This document shows positions 1-5,484 of a stretch of 6,020 nt of DNA, one piece after another. The notes under the pieces are model-generated. The model was not told where the DNA came from. It was given only the letters and a program-made list of their open reading frames with translations, and searched no databases. A program made the translations under genes and the position numbers. Position 1 is the stretch's first letter. Each line of letters begins with the position of its first letter. The DNA is from Beijerinckiaceae bacterium (lineage in GTDB: Bacteria > Pseudomonadota > Alphaproteobacteria > Rhizobiales > Beijerinckiaceae), in assembly GCA_947458675.1 (NCBI GenBank), contig CANHAW010000148.1, positions 1-6,020 on the forward strand, read 5' to 3'.

Positions 1-195
1 AATGGTGATCCACGAGAGCCCTGCCTGAAATCCGTCGAGAAGCAGTTTTTCAAACAAAGCGCGATCGTCCCATTCGGGCACGCCCCATTCCTCATCGTGA
101 TAGGCGATATAGAGCGGATCGGCGACGCCCGGCCAGGGGCAACGGGCCTTGCCATCTTGATGCAGAATATGGGTGCGCAGGGGTTTTTCGATCAT
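1..195 (-). CDS. tag: DNA-3-methyladenine glycosylase I, 5' part only (runs off left edge)
   Basis: Base-excision-repair glycosylase that removes 3-methyladenine from alkylated DNA in the cytoplasm. The ATG is at 195-193 and 65 codons are present before the window ends. The translation shows the family's N-terminal signature: a Cys at residue 19 (RCPWPG), then PLYIAYHDEEWGVPE at 27-41, and FQAGLSWITI at 56-65. By comparison with the E. coli enzyme, Cys19 and His33 correspond to two of the four zinc ligands (Cys4 and His17), and Trp62 to the base-stacking Trp46. The residue aligning with E. coli Glu38, which contacts the base, is Asp54 here. The start lies 39 bases after the ygfZ stop on the same strand, so co-transcription is likely, although no strong Shine-Dalgarno is visible. 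The remaining two thirds, including the other two zinc ligands, lie outside the window, so intactness cannot be judged. Confidence 0.93.
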   Translation of the reverse strand, partial: MIEKPLRTHILHQDGKARCPWPGVADPLYIAYHDEEWGVPEWDDRALFEKLLLDGFQAGLSWITI

Positions 196-234
196 GCGGG
201 GCGAATCTAGCTGCTGCTGCGGCCAAGCGAAAGC

Positions 235-1071
235 CTATCGCGCTCCCATATCGGGCTCGGGCAGAATGTCCACAAGAGCGCCCGCGCAGGTGAGCGGCCT
301 TGCGCCAGCCACAGCCTCAGCCGCGCGGTCGGTGCGGATCATGGCCAGCGCGCGTCCGGAGGCTGCAGCCGATCCCAAAGCGCCGATGAGCATGTCGCCG
401 TCAAGAATCTCACTGCCCGGCGCGGGAATATCGCCGCGCAATTGCACCGGCAGGATGCGCTTGCGCAATGCACCGCGATGCTCCATGCGCGAGACGACTT
501 CCTGTCCGACATAGCAGCCCTTGCGGAAATCGAGCCCGTGGATGCGATCCATATCGGCATCATGGGGGAAAATATCGTTCCATTGAAAATCGATTCCGCC
601 CTGGGGAATCCCGCAATGGATGCGATGCATATCGTAGTCGCTGCGCGTGCCTTTCGCGGCTGCTTGCGCCTGCAGGCGATCGAGAATGGCGCGACGGCCC
701 ATATGCGCATCGCGTGGATCGTCAAAGATAAGCGCATCGCCCGCGGGCTCCGCCTCGCCATCCCACAAAGCAAGAATGCCGAGAGCCGGTTCTTCGGCAA
801 TCGCGATCTGGGCCCGCAATTTGTACATGGCGAGCCGTTTGGCGAGTGCGCCGATCTGTGCGCTATCCGTATCGAGCAGGAAGCCCGCCTCATCTTCGAC
901 GATGAGAAAATCGAACAGGATTTTTCCTTGTGGCGTCAGCAGCGCGCCAAAGCCGGCCTGTTCGCGGCTCACTTTATCCATGTTGCAGGTGACGAGCCCT
1001 TGCAGGAAGCTCCTCGCATCTTGCCCGGCGACGCGCAGCAATCCGCGGTCGTCGAGAAAAGCTGAAGCCAT
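235..1071 (-). CDS. ygfZ: YgfZ/GcvT-like folate-binding protein
   Basis: 278-aa cytoplasmic protein of the YgfZ (COG0354, IBA57-like) family, which is related to the aminomethyltransferase GcvT and uses tetrahydrofolate to help assemble or repair certain iron-sulfur enzymes. The N-terminus (DDRGLLRVAGQDARSFLQGL, residues 7-26) is the typical folate-barrel opening. The family hallmark K-G-C-Y-V-G-Q-E is at residues 184-191, with the conserved Cys186, followed by R195 and HRG at 198-200. The length matches alphaproteobacterial members; E. coli YgfZ is longer (about 326 aa). I chose the ATG at 1071 because GGAG lies 8 bases upstream (1080-1083) and homologs begin just before the DRG segment. An in-frame ATG at 1092 would add seven residues and lacks a comparable site. 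The frame is open up to 1356, but that extension overlaps the preceding gene. tag follows 39 bases downstream. Confidence 0.93.
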   Translation of the reverse strand: MASAFLDDRGLLRVAGQDARSFLQGLVTCNMDKVSREQAGFGALLTPQGKILFDFLIVEDEAGFLLDTDSAQIGALAKRLAMYKLRAQIAIAEEPALGILALWDGEAEPAGDALIFDDPRDAHMGRRAILDRLQAQAAAKGTRSDYDMHRIHCGIPQGGIDFQWNDIFPHDADMDRIHGLDFRKGCYVGQEVVSRMEHRGALRKRILPVQLRGDIPAPGSEILDGDMLIGALGSAAASGRALAMIRTDRAAEAVAGARPLTCAGALVDILPEPDMGAR

Positions 1072-1079
1072 TTTGCCGT

Positions 1080-1083
1080 CTCC
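1080..1083 (-). promoter_or_regulatory. Ribosome binding site of ygfZ (decides the start)
   Basis: GGAG on the minus strand, 8 bases before the ATG at 1071. It favours that start over the in-frame ATG at 1092, which has no purine-rich site before it. Confidence 0.6.
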
Positions 1084-1141
1084 GTTTGCCATGCTGAACA
1101 AGGTATGGGGATGCGGGCGCGCCAGCGCAAGGCTTGATTGC

Positions 1142-1627
1142 TCAAACCTCTGGCATGAAACTATGCCAGACGGCATCGGCGCCGATCCGGACCATGTGGA
1201 TGCGGGGCGGGGAGAGGCCAAGGTCGGCAAAGCGTTGGCAGCGCAGGGCAGCGATCCGTGCCTGTGGGTCAGGATCGCGCGGGGGCGCAAGCGCCAAAGC
1301 CGGCCAGACAAAGGTTTCGAAAGGGCCGCGCTTGGCGCGTATGCAGGGCTCTTCAAGCACAGCCTTCAGAATGGCAAGCATTTCGCGGCCCTCGCCATCG
1401 AATGACCGGGTCTTGAGCACGGCCAGCGGATCGAAGCCCGGCCCTTTTTTGAGCCCGCGCTCGAAAATCGGCGGCAATTCATTCCATTCGACGGGAATGC
1501 GCAGGCGCTCAAGCTCGCCACTGCCGGCGGCTTCCAGAATTTTCGCGCGCATGGCTGCCACGCGCGCCGGCAAGGCGGCGGGATCTGTTATGGGGGCTGA
1601 AATCTGTTCGGCGGGTGCTTTGGCCAT
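1142..1627 (-). CDS. Conserved protein of unknown function, 161 aa
   Basis: I do not recognise a named domain. No signal peptide or membrane segment is visible, so it is probably cytoplasmic. The N-terminal third is helical in character (ARVAAMRAKILEAAGSGELERL, with the Gly-Glu turn near residue 38). Then come VEWNELPPIF (46-55), FDPLAVLKTRSFDGEGREML (65-84), FVWPALA (106-112), and at the end VRIGADAVWHSFM (146-158). From memory, a set of alphaproteobacterial proteins of unknown function, often with a signal peptide, shares the order 'WNE / DP..W / DGEGRE / VWP / IGADGTWH.F'. This looks like a leaderless relative. The ATG at 1627 has AAGG a few bases upstream. It sits 46 bases after the small protein gene and 70 bases before ygfZ. 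Base usage agrees with the neighbours. The gene is real with good confidence; the function is unknown. Confidence 0.8.
   Translation of the reverse strand: MAKAPAEQISAPITDPAALPARVAAMRAKILEAAGSGELERLRIPVEWNELPPIFERGLKKGPGFDPLAVLKTRSFDGEGREMLAILKAVLEEPCIRAKRGPFETFVWPALALAPPRDPDPQARIAALRCQRFADLGLSPPRIHMVRIGADAVWHSFMPEV
1149..1170. repeat. 8-bp perfect inverted repeat at 3' end of the 161-aa gene
   Basis: TCTGGCAT (1149-1156) and ATGCCAGA (1163-1170) are perfect reverse complements around a 6-base loop. It lies inside the last codons of the 161-aa gene, just before its stop at 1142-1144. On the transcribed strand no T run follows, so it is not a classical terminator. It could be a stabilising or processing hairpin between this gene and ygfZ, or a by-product of the coding sequence. 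Confidence 0.4.
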
Positions 1628-1673
1628 GGGCCTTGTCTAGCGCTGCAAGGGGGCAGAGCGAAGACTGGCTGGT

Positions 1674-1931
1674 CTAATGGCGGCTGGCCAGCGAAAATTC
1701 GCCGCCGATGATCCGCTCGGGCAGGCTGCGGGCGAAAGCCGCAACATGGTCTTCGCCATGAATGAGGACCAATTCCTGAAAAGCCGCAAACAAAGCGGCA
1801 TGAGCGAAAGAATCGCTCTCAATGCCGGCGAGGATCGCTTCGGCAAAGGCTTCTGTAACAAAGCCAAGAGCTTCGCGCCGGGTTTCGGCGGCCTCCGGGT
1901 CTTCGATGGATGTCAGGTTCAGGTCGTTCAT
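1674..1931 (-). CDS. Small conserved alphaproteobacterial protein of unknown function, 85 aa
   Basis: An acidic, Ala/Glu-rich, apparently all-helical small protein with no signal or membrane segment. Visible blocks are LNLTSIEDPEAAETRREALG at residues 4-23, FVTEAFAEAILAGIESD, then FAHAALFAAFQELVLIHGED, and a C-terminal LPERIIGGEFSL. I recall short proteins of this pattern ('IEDP..A..RREAL', 'HAALFAAL.ELV..YGE', 'LPERIR.GEF') as common unannotated neighbours in Hyphomicrobiales, but I know no function. The ATG at 1931 is preferred because conservation seems to begin there and the DNA before it is AT-richer. The same frame is open back to a TTG at 2039, which would give 121 aa and overlap the previous gene by 14 bases. 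No good Shine-Dalgarno precedes the ATG at 1931, so the start is only moderately sure. Confidence 0.75.
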   Translation of the reverse strand: MNDLNLTSIEDPEAAETRREALGFVTEAFAEAILAGIESDSFAHAALFAAFQELVLIHGEDHVAAFARSLPERIIGGEFSLASRH

Positions 1932-1953
1932 TTCGAGGCAGACACTAACGGCT

Positions 1954-1959
1954 AGTATA
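1954..1959 (-). promoter_or_regulatory. Possible -10 element before the 85-aa gene
   Basis: TATACT on the minus strand, one mismatch from TATAAT, 22 bases upstream of the ATG at 1931. It lies in the AT-richer 94-base gap after the TIGR02301 gene. No convincing -35 is found at 16-18 bases; the sequence there is purine-rich, and a TTTCGAAA palindrome is at 1980-1987. It may give the distal genes their own transcription start. Weak evidence. Confidence 0.25.
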
Positions 1960-2025
1960 AGTTCCCGTAAGTCCTCCTCTTTCGAAAAGGTTAATGGCCG
2001 GGAGCCTGTGCCTGCGCGCCTGCGA

Positions 2026-2424
2026 TCAGTCGCCGCCAAAGCGGATTGAAACGTCGCGCGTCAGCCGGCCGCCTTCCTCGATCAAGCGCTCGGCAGCGAG
2101 TTCTGCATTTTGCGTGCAGGTTCGGTAATTCACCTGATAGCCGGCAAAGCCGCGATTGAATGCGCCTGCCAGTCTTTCGCGTCGTGCTTCATCGGGTTTC
2201 TCGGCATCCATCACCTGTTTCATGCGCGCCTGCCATTCGCGCCCGTCCTGATGGCCGCACAAAGTGCGCAGCCAGGACAATCCACCGAGGATTTCAGCCA
2301 GCCGCATCATTTGCGGCTCATAGGGCGGGGGCGTGTCGGGTGGTTTTGTCTGCGCCATGGCGCTGAGGGTGAAGGCTGGCAGGATGGCCGCACAAAGATG
2401 AGCGATTGCTGCAAGCCTCATCAT
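2026..2424 (-). CDS. TIGR02301 family exported protein
   Basis: 132-aa protein matching the alphaproteobacterial family of unknown function TIGR02301. Residues 1-25 form a Sec signal peptide ([10 protein letters not shown], hydrophobic core, cleavage probably after SAMA), so the mature protein should be periplasmic. Family landmarks are RLAEILGGLSWLRTLCG (41-57), EWQARM (63-68), the AE/R run around 74-82, FNRGFAGYQVNYRTCT (89-104) and a C-terminal DVSIRFGG. Cys56 and Cys103 are the family's conserved pair and could form a disulfide; that is inference. The ATG at 2424 overlaps the Nudix stop codon as ATGA, indicating coupled translation; an adjacent ATG at 2421 is also possible. The frame is open further upstream to 2562, but that part overlaps the Nudix gene. 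The stop is 94 bases ahead of the 85-aa gene. Molecular function is not known. Confidence 0.9.
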   Translation of the reverse strand: MMRLAAIAHLCAAILPAFTLSAMAQTKPPDTPPPYEPQMMRLAEILGGLSWLRTLCGHQDGREWQARMKQVMDAEKPDEARRERLAGAFNRGFAGYQVNYRTCTQNAELAAERLIEEGGRLTRDVSIRFGGD

Positions 2425-2855
2425 GCATTGTCCATCACATTGCGCGCCAGTTTTAAAATGCGCATCAGCCCCGGCGTCACCGGCAGATCGCCAAGCGCTG
2501 CGGGATCGGCCCAGATCAATTGCGGCGCTTCCGCGCTTGGAGCGCCCTCGCCTGCGAGCCAATGGGCGGCGAAAGAAGCCACAACAAAATGCCGTCGCAC
2601 GCGCCCGTCATCATCGCGCTGAAGGACTTCCGTATGCCCGGCAAAACCGACGATCCGCGCCGTGACGCCCGTCTCTTCCTGCAATTCGCGCAAAGCCGCC
2701 TCTTCAAGCGTCTCGCCCGTTTCCACCACGCCGCCCGGCAATGAAAAAACATTTGCCGCGGGCGGGGCCGTGCGTGCGCCAAGCAAAACTTTGCCTTCGC
2801 GAAACACGGCGATACTGGCTGCCAGAAAGGGACGGTCTGGATAAAGCCGGCTCAC
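2421..2855 (-). CDS. Nudix hydrolase
   Basis: 144-aa cytoplasmic enzyme expected to hydrolyse a nucleoside diphosphate linked to another moiety, using Mg2+. Counting from the GTG at 2855, the complete Nudix box GX5EX7REUXEEXGU runs from Gly42 ([20 protein letters not shown]) to Val64, with the metal-binding REXXEE core at residues 56-61. The preceding FSLPGG is also typical. The substrate cannot be read from the sequence; ADP-ribose or oxidised nucleotide clean-up are family possibilities only. The GTG at 2855 overlaps the pdxH stop as GTGA, and a GGGAG lies about 11 bases upstream. An in-frame GTG at 2879 would overlap pdxH by 28 bases and has no ribosome binding site. The 3' end overlaps the TIGR02301 start by 4 bases, so three genes in a row are translationally coupled. 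Confidence 0.92.
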   Translation of the reverse strand: MSRLYPDRPFLAASIAVFREGKVLLGARTAPPAANVFSLPGGVVETGETLEEAALRELQEETGVTARIVGFAGHTEVLQRDDDGRVRRHFVVASFAAHWLAGEGAPSAEAPQLIWADPAALGDLPVTPGLMRILKLARNVMDNA

Positions 2856-3454
2856 GGATACAGCCGCTCCCTGTTCCACGCGCTGTCAGGCGTTTGCCGA
2901 CTGAAGGTGACGCGATCGTGCAGACGGAACGGACGATCCTGCCAGAATTCGATCTGCACGGGCAGAATGCGATAGCCATTCCAATGCGGGGGACGCGGCA
3001 CTTCGCCCAGACCAAAACGCGCGGCTTCGCGCGCCACTGCTTTCTCCAATGCAAAACGGCCTTCCATCGGGCGCGATTGCTTGCTCGCCCATGCGCCGAT
3101 GCGACTGTCGCGCGGACGCGAGGCAAAATATTCGTCAGCCTCGCGCGCGCTCACCATTTCCACCGGCCCGCGCACGCGCACCTGGCGGCGCAACGATTTC
3201 CAATGGAAAACAAGTGCGGCTTTCATGTTCGATGACAATTCGAGACCCTTGGCGCTTTCGCTGTTTGTGTAGAAAACGAAACCGCTCGGCTCGAGCCCCT
3301 TCAGCAGCACCATGCGGGCGTCCGGCATGCCGTCTGAATCGACGGTTGCGAGCGTCATGGCATTGGGGTCGTTGATCTCTTTTGCGCCGGCCTCTTCGAA
3401 CCATTGCCGGAAAAGCGGAAATGGGTCGCCAGCCTCGGTAAAGTCACTTTGCAT
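2852..3454 (-). CDS. pdxH: Pyridoxamine 5'-phosphate oxidase
   Basis: FMN-dependent cytoplasmic oxidase that converts pyridoxine or pyridoxamine 5'-phosphate to pyridoxal 5'-phosphate, the last step of vitamin B6 synthesis and salvage. The 200-aa length fits the family. Landmarks: [20 protein letters not shown] (31-50) and LKG with FMN-contacting Arg/Lys residues; [10 protein letters not shown] (61-70); [14 protein letters not shown] (83-96); the signature [16 protein letters not shown] (112-127); PPHWNGYRI (155-163); and the C-terminal RLHDR (177-181) with ERLYP at the end. The ATG at 3454 was chosen because homologs start shortly before the DPFPLF segment and AGG lies about 4 bases upstream. 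The frame is open to 3514 but would run into the divergent lipoprotein gene. It heads the minus-strand gene series and overlaps the Nudix gene by 4 bases. Confidence 0.96.
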   Translation of the reverse strand: MQSDFTEAGDPFPLFRQWFEEAGAKEINDPNAMTLATVDSDGMPDARMVLLKGLEPSGFVFYTNSESAKGLELSSNMKAALVFHWKSLRRQVRVRGPVEMVSAREADEYFASRPRDSRIGAWASKQSRPMEGRFALEKAVAREAARFGLGEVPRPPHWNGYRILPVQIEFWQDRPFRLHDRVTFSRQTPDSAWNRERLYP

Positions 3455-3512
3455 TAACCTGTTCCGTCGTTTGATTTGAGAACATTGCTCCTGGAGCCGG
3501 ACGGGCCGAAAC
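3455..3512. promoter_or_regulatory. Divergent intergenic region (pdxH / lipoprotein)
   Basis: 58 bases between two divergent starts, so promoters for the leftward pdxH series and the rightward lipoprotein-dnaJ pair must lie here or extend into the flanking gene ends. The central part is AT-richer than its surroundings. I find no convincing -35/-10 pair or operator on either strand, so this is a positional call. Confidence 0.4.
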
Positions 3513-4010
3513 ATGTCTCATCAGCCCAAATATAGCATGGCGCTGCGTCTGCGCCTCATCGCCCTTTGCGCCCTTGCCCCTGCGATGGCCGGTTGTTCTA
3601 CGGCGATCCCTCTGCCGGGGTTCATTTCGCGCGAGGATGTCGCCGAATCCGTCGCGCGCTTTTCCTCGCCGCTGTCGCCGCGGCTCGATTCTGAGGATTC
3701 GCGCCGCGCTCTGGCCGCGCTTGGGGTTGCGCTCGACCCGCAGGGCCCCGGCGCGCCGGTCGATTGGGCCAATCCGGTCTCCGGCCTGAAGGGTTCGTTC
3801 ATGCCGCTCGGCGAGGTTTTTGCGCAGGATCGGCGGCTGTGCCGGAATTTCCGTGCCGAGATCGGCATTGAAGAGACGATGCAGGGGACGGGCTGCCGCA
3901 CGAGCGCCGGAGACTGGGCCGTTGTTGAGGTCAGGCCCGCGCAACGCGCCTCCGTCATTCCTCTCTCGCCTCTCTTGCGCGGCAGGCCCGCTCACCCACA
4001 TATGGGCTGA
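3513..4010 (+). CDS. Small lipoprotein, RT0821/Lpp0805 (17-kDa surface antigen-like) type
   Basis: 165-aa predicted lipoprotein. Residues 9-27 form a signal peptide (basic LRLR, hydrophobic [13 protein letters not shown]) ending in a lipobox A-M-A-G-Cys28. The Met at -3 is less usual than Leu, but the rest fits, so lipidation at Cys28 and an outer-membrane location are likely. The C-terminal part has the order seen in RT0821/Lpp0805-type surface proteins: [20 protein letters not shown] (82-101), then LCRNFRAEI (109-117), [12 protein letters not shown] (124-135), VVEVRP. Cys110 and Cys128 could pair. The last 23 residues after VRP, rich in Pro, Leu and Arg, are not a part I recognise from the family. 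The ATG at 3513 is used; an ATG at 3537 gives an equally good signal peptide, and neither has a strong ribosome binding site. dnaJ follows after 49 bases. Confidence 0.83.
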   Translation: MSHQPKYSMALRLRLIALCALAPAMAGCSTAIPLPGFISREDVAESVARFSSPLSPRLDSEDSRRALAALGVALDPQGPGAPVDWANPVSGLKGSFMPLGEVFAQDRRLCRNFRAEIGIEETMQGTGCRTSAGDWAVVEVRPAQRASVIPLSPLLRGRPAHPHMG

Positions 4011-4018
4011 GACGAAAG

Positions 4019-4042
4019 CGCCCGCGCCTGACTGGGCGGGCG
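4019..4042 (+). repeat. GC-rich hairpin abutting the dnaJ ribosome binding site
   Basis: Bases 4019-4028 can pair with 4034-4042: nine G-C pairs with one bulged G at 4026, closing the loop TGACT at 4029-4033. The right arm ends on the first G of GGAGG (4042-4046), the likely dnaJ Shine-Dalgarno. No T run follows, so a terminator is unlikely. The structure could affect dnaJ translation or mark the end of the lipoprotein message. Confidence 0.4.
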
Positions 4043-4046
4043 GAGG
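4042..4046 (+). promoter_or_regulatory. Ribosome binding site of dnaJ-like gene
   Basis: GGAGG, 13 bases before the ATG at 4060. The spacing is longer than usual. An in-frame TTG at 4048 is too close to be served by it, so the ATG is kept as the start. Confidence 0.5.
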
Positions 4047-4059
4047 TTTGGGCTCATAC

Positions 4060-4998
4060 ATGCGTGATCCATATTCAGTGCTGGGCGTGGGCAAATCGTC
4101 GTCGGCTGACGACGTCAAGAAAGCCTTCCGCAAGCTCGCCAAAAAATATCATCCGGATCAAAACACCGGAGACCCCAAGGCGCAGGAGCGCTTTGCGGAA
4201 GTCTCGTCTGCCTATGAAATTCTCGGCGACGAGAAGAAACGCGCGCAATTCGACCGTGGCGAGATCGATGCCGAGGGCAAGCCGCGCGGTTTTGAGGGTT
4301 TTGGCGCCGGGGCGGGGCCGTTCCGGCGCGGAGCCGGCGATGGCGGTTTCAATTTCGACTTCGATGTCGGCGGCGGCGGGCGCGGGCCGCGCGGCGGCGG
4401 CGGCTTTGATCCGGGCGATTTCTTCGATCTTTTTGGCGGCCGGGGGCGGCAGCGGGCGGCCCAGCGCGGCGCCGATATTTCAGAGACGGTCAGCATATCC
4501 TTGACGGATGCCGTGCGCGGGACGAGCGCGCGTGTTGTGCTGCCGACTGGCAAGCAGCTTGATGTCGCCATTCCTGCCGGCATTGAGGATGGCAAGACAA
4601 TCCGCCTCAAGGGTCAGGGCCATGCGGGGCAGGGCGGCGGGCCGCCGGGCGATGCAATGATCATCGTGCGCATTGCGCGCCATCCTTTCTTTCGCATCGA
4701 GGGGCGCGATGTGCGGCTCGATCTGCCGATCACGCTTTATGAGGCCATTCTCGGCGGCAAGGTCGAAGTGCCGACACTCACCGGCAAGGTGGAATTGTCG
4801 GTGCCAGCCGGCAGCAATGGCGGACGCATTTTACGCCTGCGCGGCAAGGGGATTCCGGCAGCAGACGGCAAGCCGGCAGGCGATCTTCTGATTGCTCTGC
4901 GCATTGTCCTGCCCGATGCGCCCTCAGCGGAACTCGAAGATCTCATGCGCCATTGGCAGGCCAACAGGACCTATGATCCGCGCAAGGATCTCGGCTGA
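4060..4998 (+). CDS. DnaJ-family co-chaperone, CbpA-like (no zinc finger)
   Basis: 312-aa class B J-domain protein that stimulates the ATPase of an Hsp70 (DnaK) and binds unfolded clients in the cytoplasm. The J domain is residues 1-68 (DPYSVLGV, KKAFRKLAKKYHPDQN with the catalytic HPD at 31-33, and YEILGDEKKRAQFDRG). A Gly/Phe-rich linker follows at about 77-136, ending in DPGDFFDLFGG. C-terminal domain I begins near 137 (GADISETVSISLTDAVRG) and domain II near 211, with LPITLYEAILGGKVEVPTL and LRLRGKGIP. The four CXXCXGXG zinc repeats of true DnaJ are absent, and the length is close to E. coli CbpA (306 aa), so this is not the dnaK-linked dnaJ. The frame is open upstream to 3820, but that part overlaps the lipoprotein gene and is not J-domain sequence. 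It is probably co-transcribed with the lipoprotein gene. Confidence 0.95.
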   Translation: MRDPYSVLGVGKSSSADDVKKAFRKLAKKYHPDQNTGDPKAQERFAEVSSAYEILGDEKKRAQFDRGEIDAEGKPRGFEGFGAGAGPFRRGAGDGGFNFDFDVGGGGRGPRGGGGFDPGDFFDLFGGRGRQRAAQRGADISETVSISLTDAVRGTSARVVLPTGKQLDVAIPAGIEDGKTIRLKGQGHAGQGGGPPGDAMIIVRIARHPFFRIEGRDVRLDLPITLYEAILGGKVEVPTLTGKVELSVPAGSNGGRILRLRGKGIPAADGKPAGDLLIALRIVLPDAPSAELEDLMRHWQANRTYDPRKDLG

Positions 4999-5004
4999 TC
5001 TTTT
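4984..5004 (+). terminator. Weak possible terminator at the dnaJ stop codon
   Basis: AAGGATC (4984-4990) pairs with GATCTTT (4997-5003), including one G-T wobble, around a 6-base loop, and is followed by one more T and then G. The dnaJ stop codon lies inside it. The stem is short and AT-rich, and the 24-base gap to the convergent anti-sigma gene holds no better candidate. Confidence 0.25.
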
Positions 5005-5022
5005 GTCGGCGCAGGACGGGCT

Positions 5023-5484
5023 TCAGCGCGTCTCGTAAAGGGGCGCATTTTTGGCAAGGCGCTGCGGCAGGCTCGATGCCATCAGGCCGATGAGGCCAGC
5101 CAGCGCGACAAGGATCAGCGCCAAAGCCAGCAGCCCGCCCAAACGTTGCCCACCCAAGCTTTGCCTGCCTGCACCCGGATCGGCGCGCGGCGTCGTTTCT
5201 TCGGATGGCCATTTGTCCTTTTGGGCCGCTATGGCGTGCGGGAAGGGCGCGACCCTTTTTTCAGGCAAGGGGGCGGTCAGGAATTCGGGCAGAGGCTCCC
5301 GCGCGATTCCATCGAAGGCGGCGTGCAGCAAGCGCTGCTGGCCTCGCCAGCCGGCGAGCCGGGCGGCGCAATCGGGATGGAGCGCAAGCCAGGCCTCGAT
5401 CTCCGCCCGTCTCCAGCTTGATGTCTCCAGGTCGAGAAAGGCGCAGAGTTCCGTATCGCTGACGGCCGGGCGGGGCGGGCTCAT
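5023..5484 (-). CDS. Membrane-anchored anti-sigma factor-like protein
   Basis: 153-aa protein with a cytoplasmic N-terminal domain and one membrane segment. Residues 8-60 (VSDTELCAFLDLE, RAEIEAWLALHPDCAARLAGWRG, LLHAAFDGI) follow the pattern of alphaproteobacterial anti-sigma proteins that begin 'D.EL.AYLDGEL...RR..VEAWL..HP..AARL..WR.Q...L...F' and then carry 'REPLPERL', here REPLPEFL (62-69). A Pro/charged linker (70-113) leads to a hydrophobic helix at about 116-136 (GGLLALALILVALAGLIGLM), then a short basic tail presumably outside. The zinc motif HX3CXXC is incomplete: H36-P-D-C39 lacks the needed spacing and second Cys. The ATG overlaps the sigma gene's stop as ATGA, so the two are made together, which supports a sigma/anti-sigma pair. 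The family name is assigned by pattern and context. The signal it senses is unknown. Confidence 0.75.
   Translation of the reverse strand: MSPPRPAVSDTELCAFLDLETSSWRRAEIEAWLALHPDCAARLAGWRGQQRLLHAAFDGIAREPLPEFLTAPLPEKRVAPFPHAIAAQKDKWPSEETTPRADPGAGRQSLGGQRLGGLLALALILVALAGLIGLMASSLPQRLAKNAPLYETR

Noticed and set aside
442..1065. 207-aa and 252-aa plus-strand frames opposite ygfZ
   Set aside because: They are antisense to a clearly recognised family with its KGCYVGQE motif and have no motif of their own.
1072..1356. N-terminal extension of the YgfZ frame (open to 1356)
   Set aside because: It overlaps the 161-aa gene by more than 200 bases, has no family similarity, and a GGAG site serves the ATG at 1071.
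3820..4059. N-terminal extension of the DnaJ frame
   Set aside because: It overlaps the lipoprotein gene in another frame and is Arg/Pro-rich shadow sequence; the J domain starts at the ATG at 4060.
3444..4142. 232-aa minus-strand open frame opposite the lipoprotein gene
   Set aside because: Arg/Gly-rich composition typical of an antisense frame in GC-rich DNA, no recognisable domain, and it covers two well-supported plus-strand genes and the divergent gap.
4300..4460. GGC-rich tract as a possible repeat array
   Set aside because: It is the codon expression of the Gly/Phe-rich linker of a J-domain protein, with no regular repeat unit.
4212..4610. Minus-strand Pro/Arg/Lys-rich frame opposite the dnaJ linker
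   Set aside because: Proline runs simply mirror the Gly-rich codons of the DnaJ linker.
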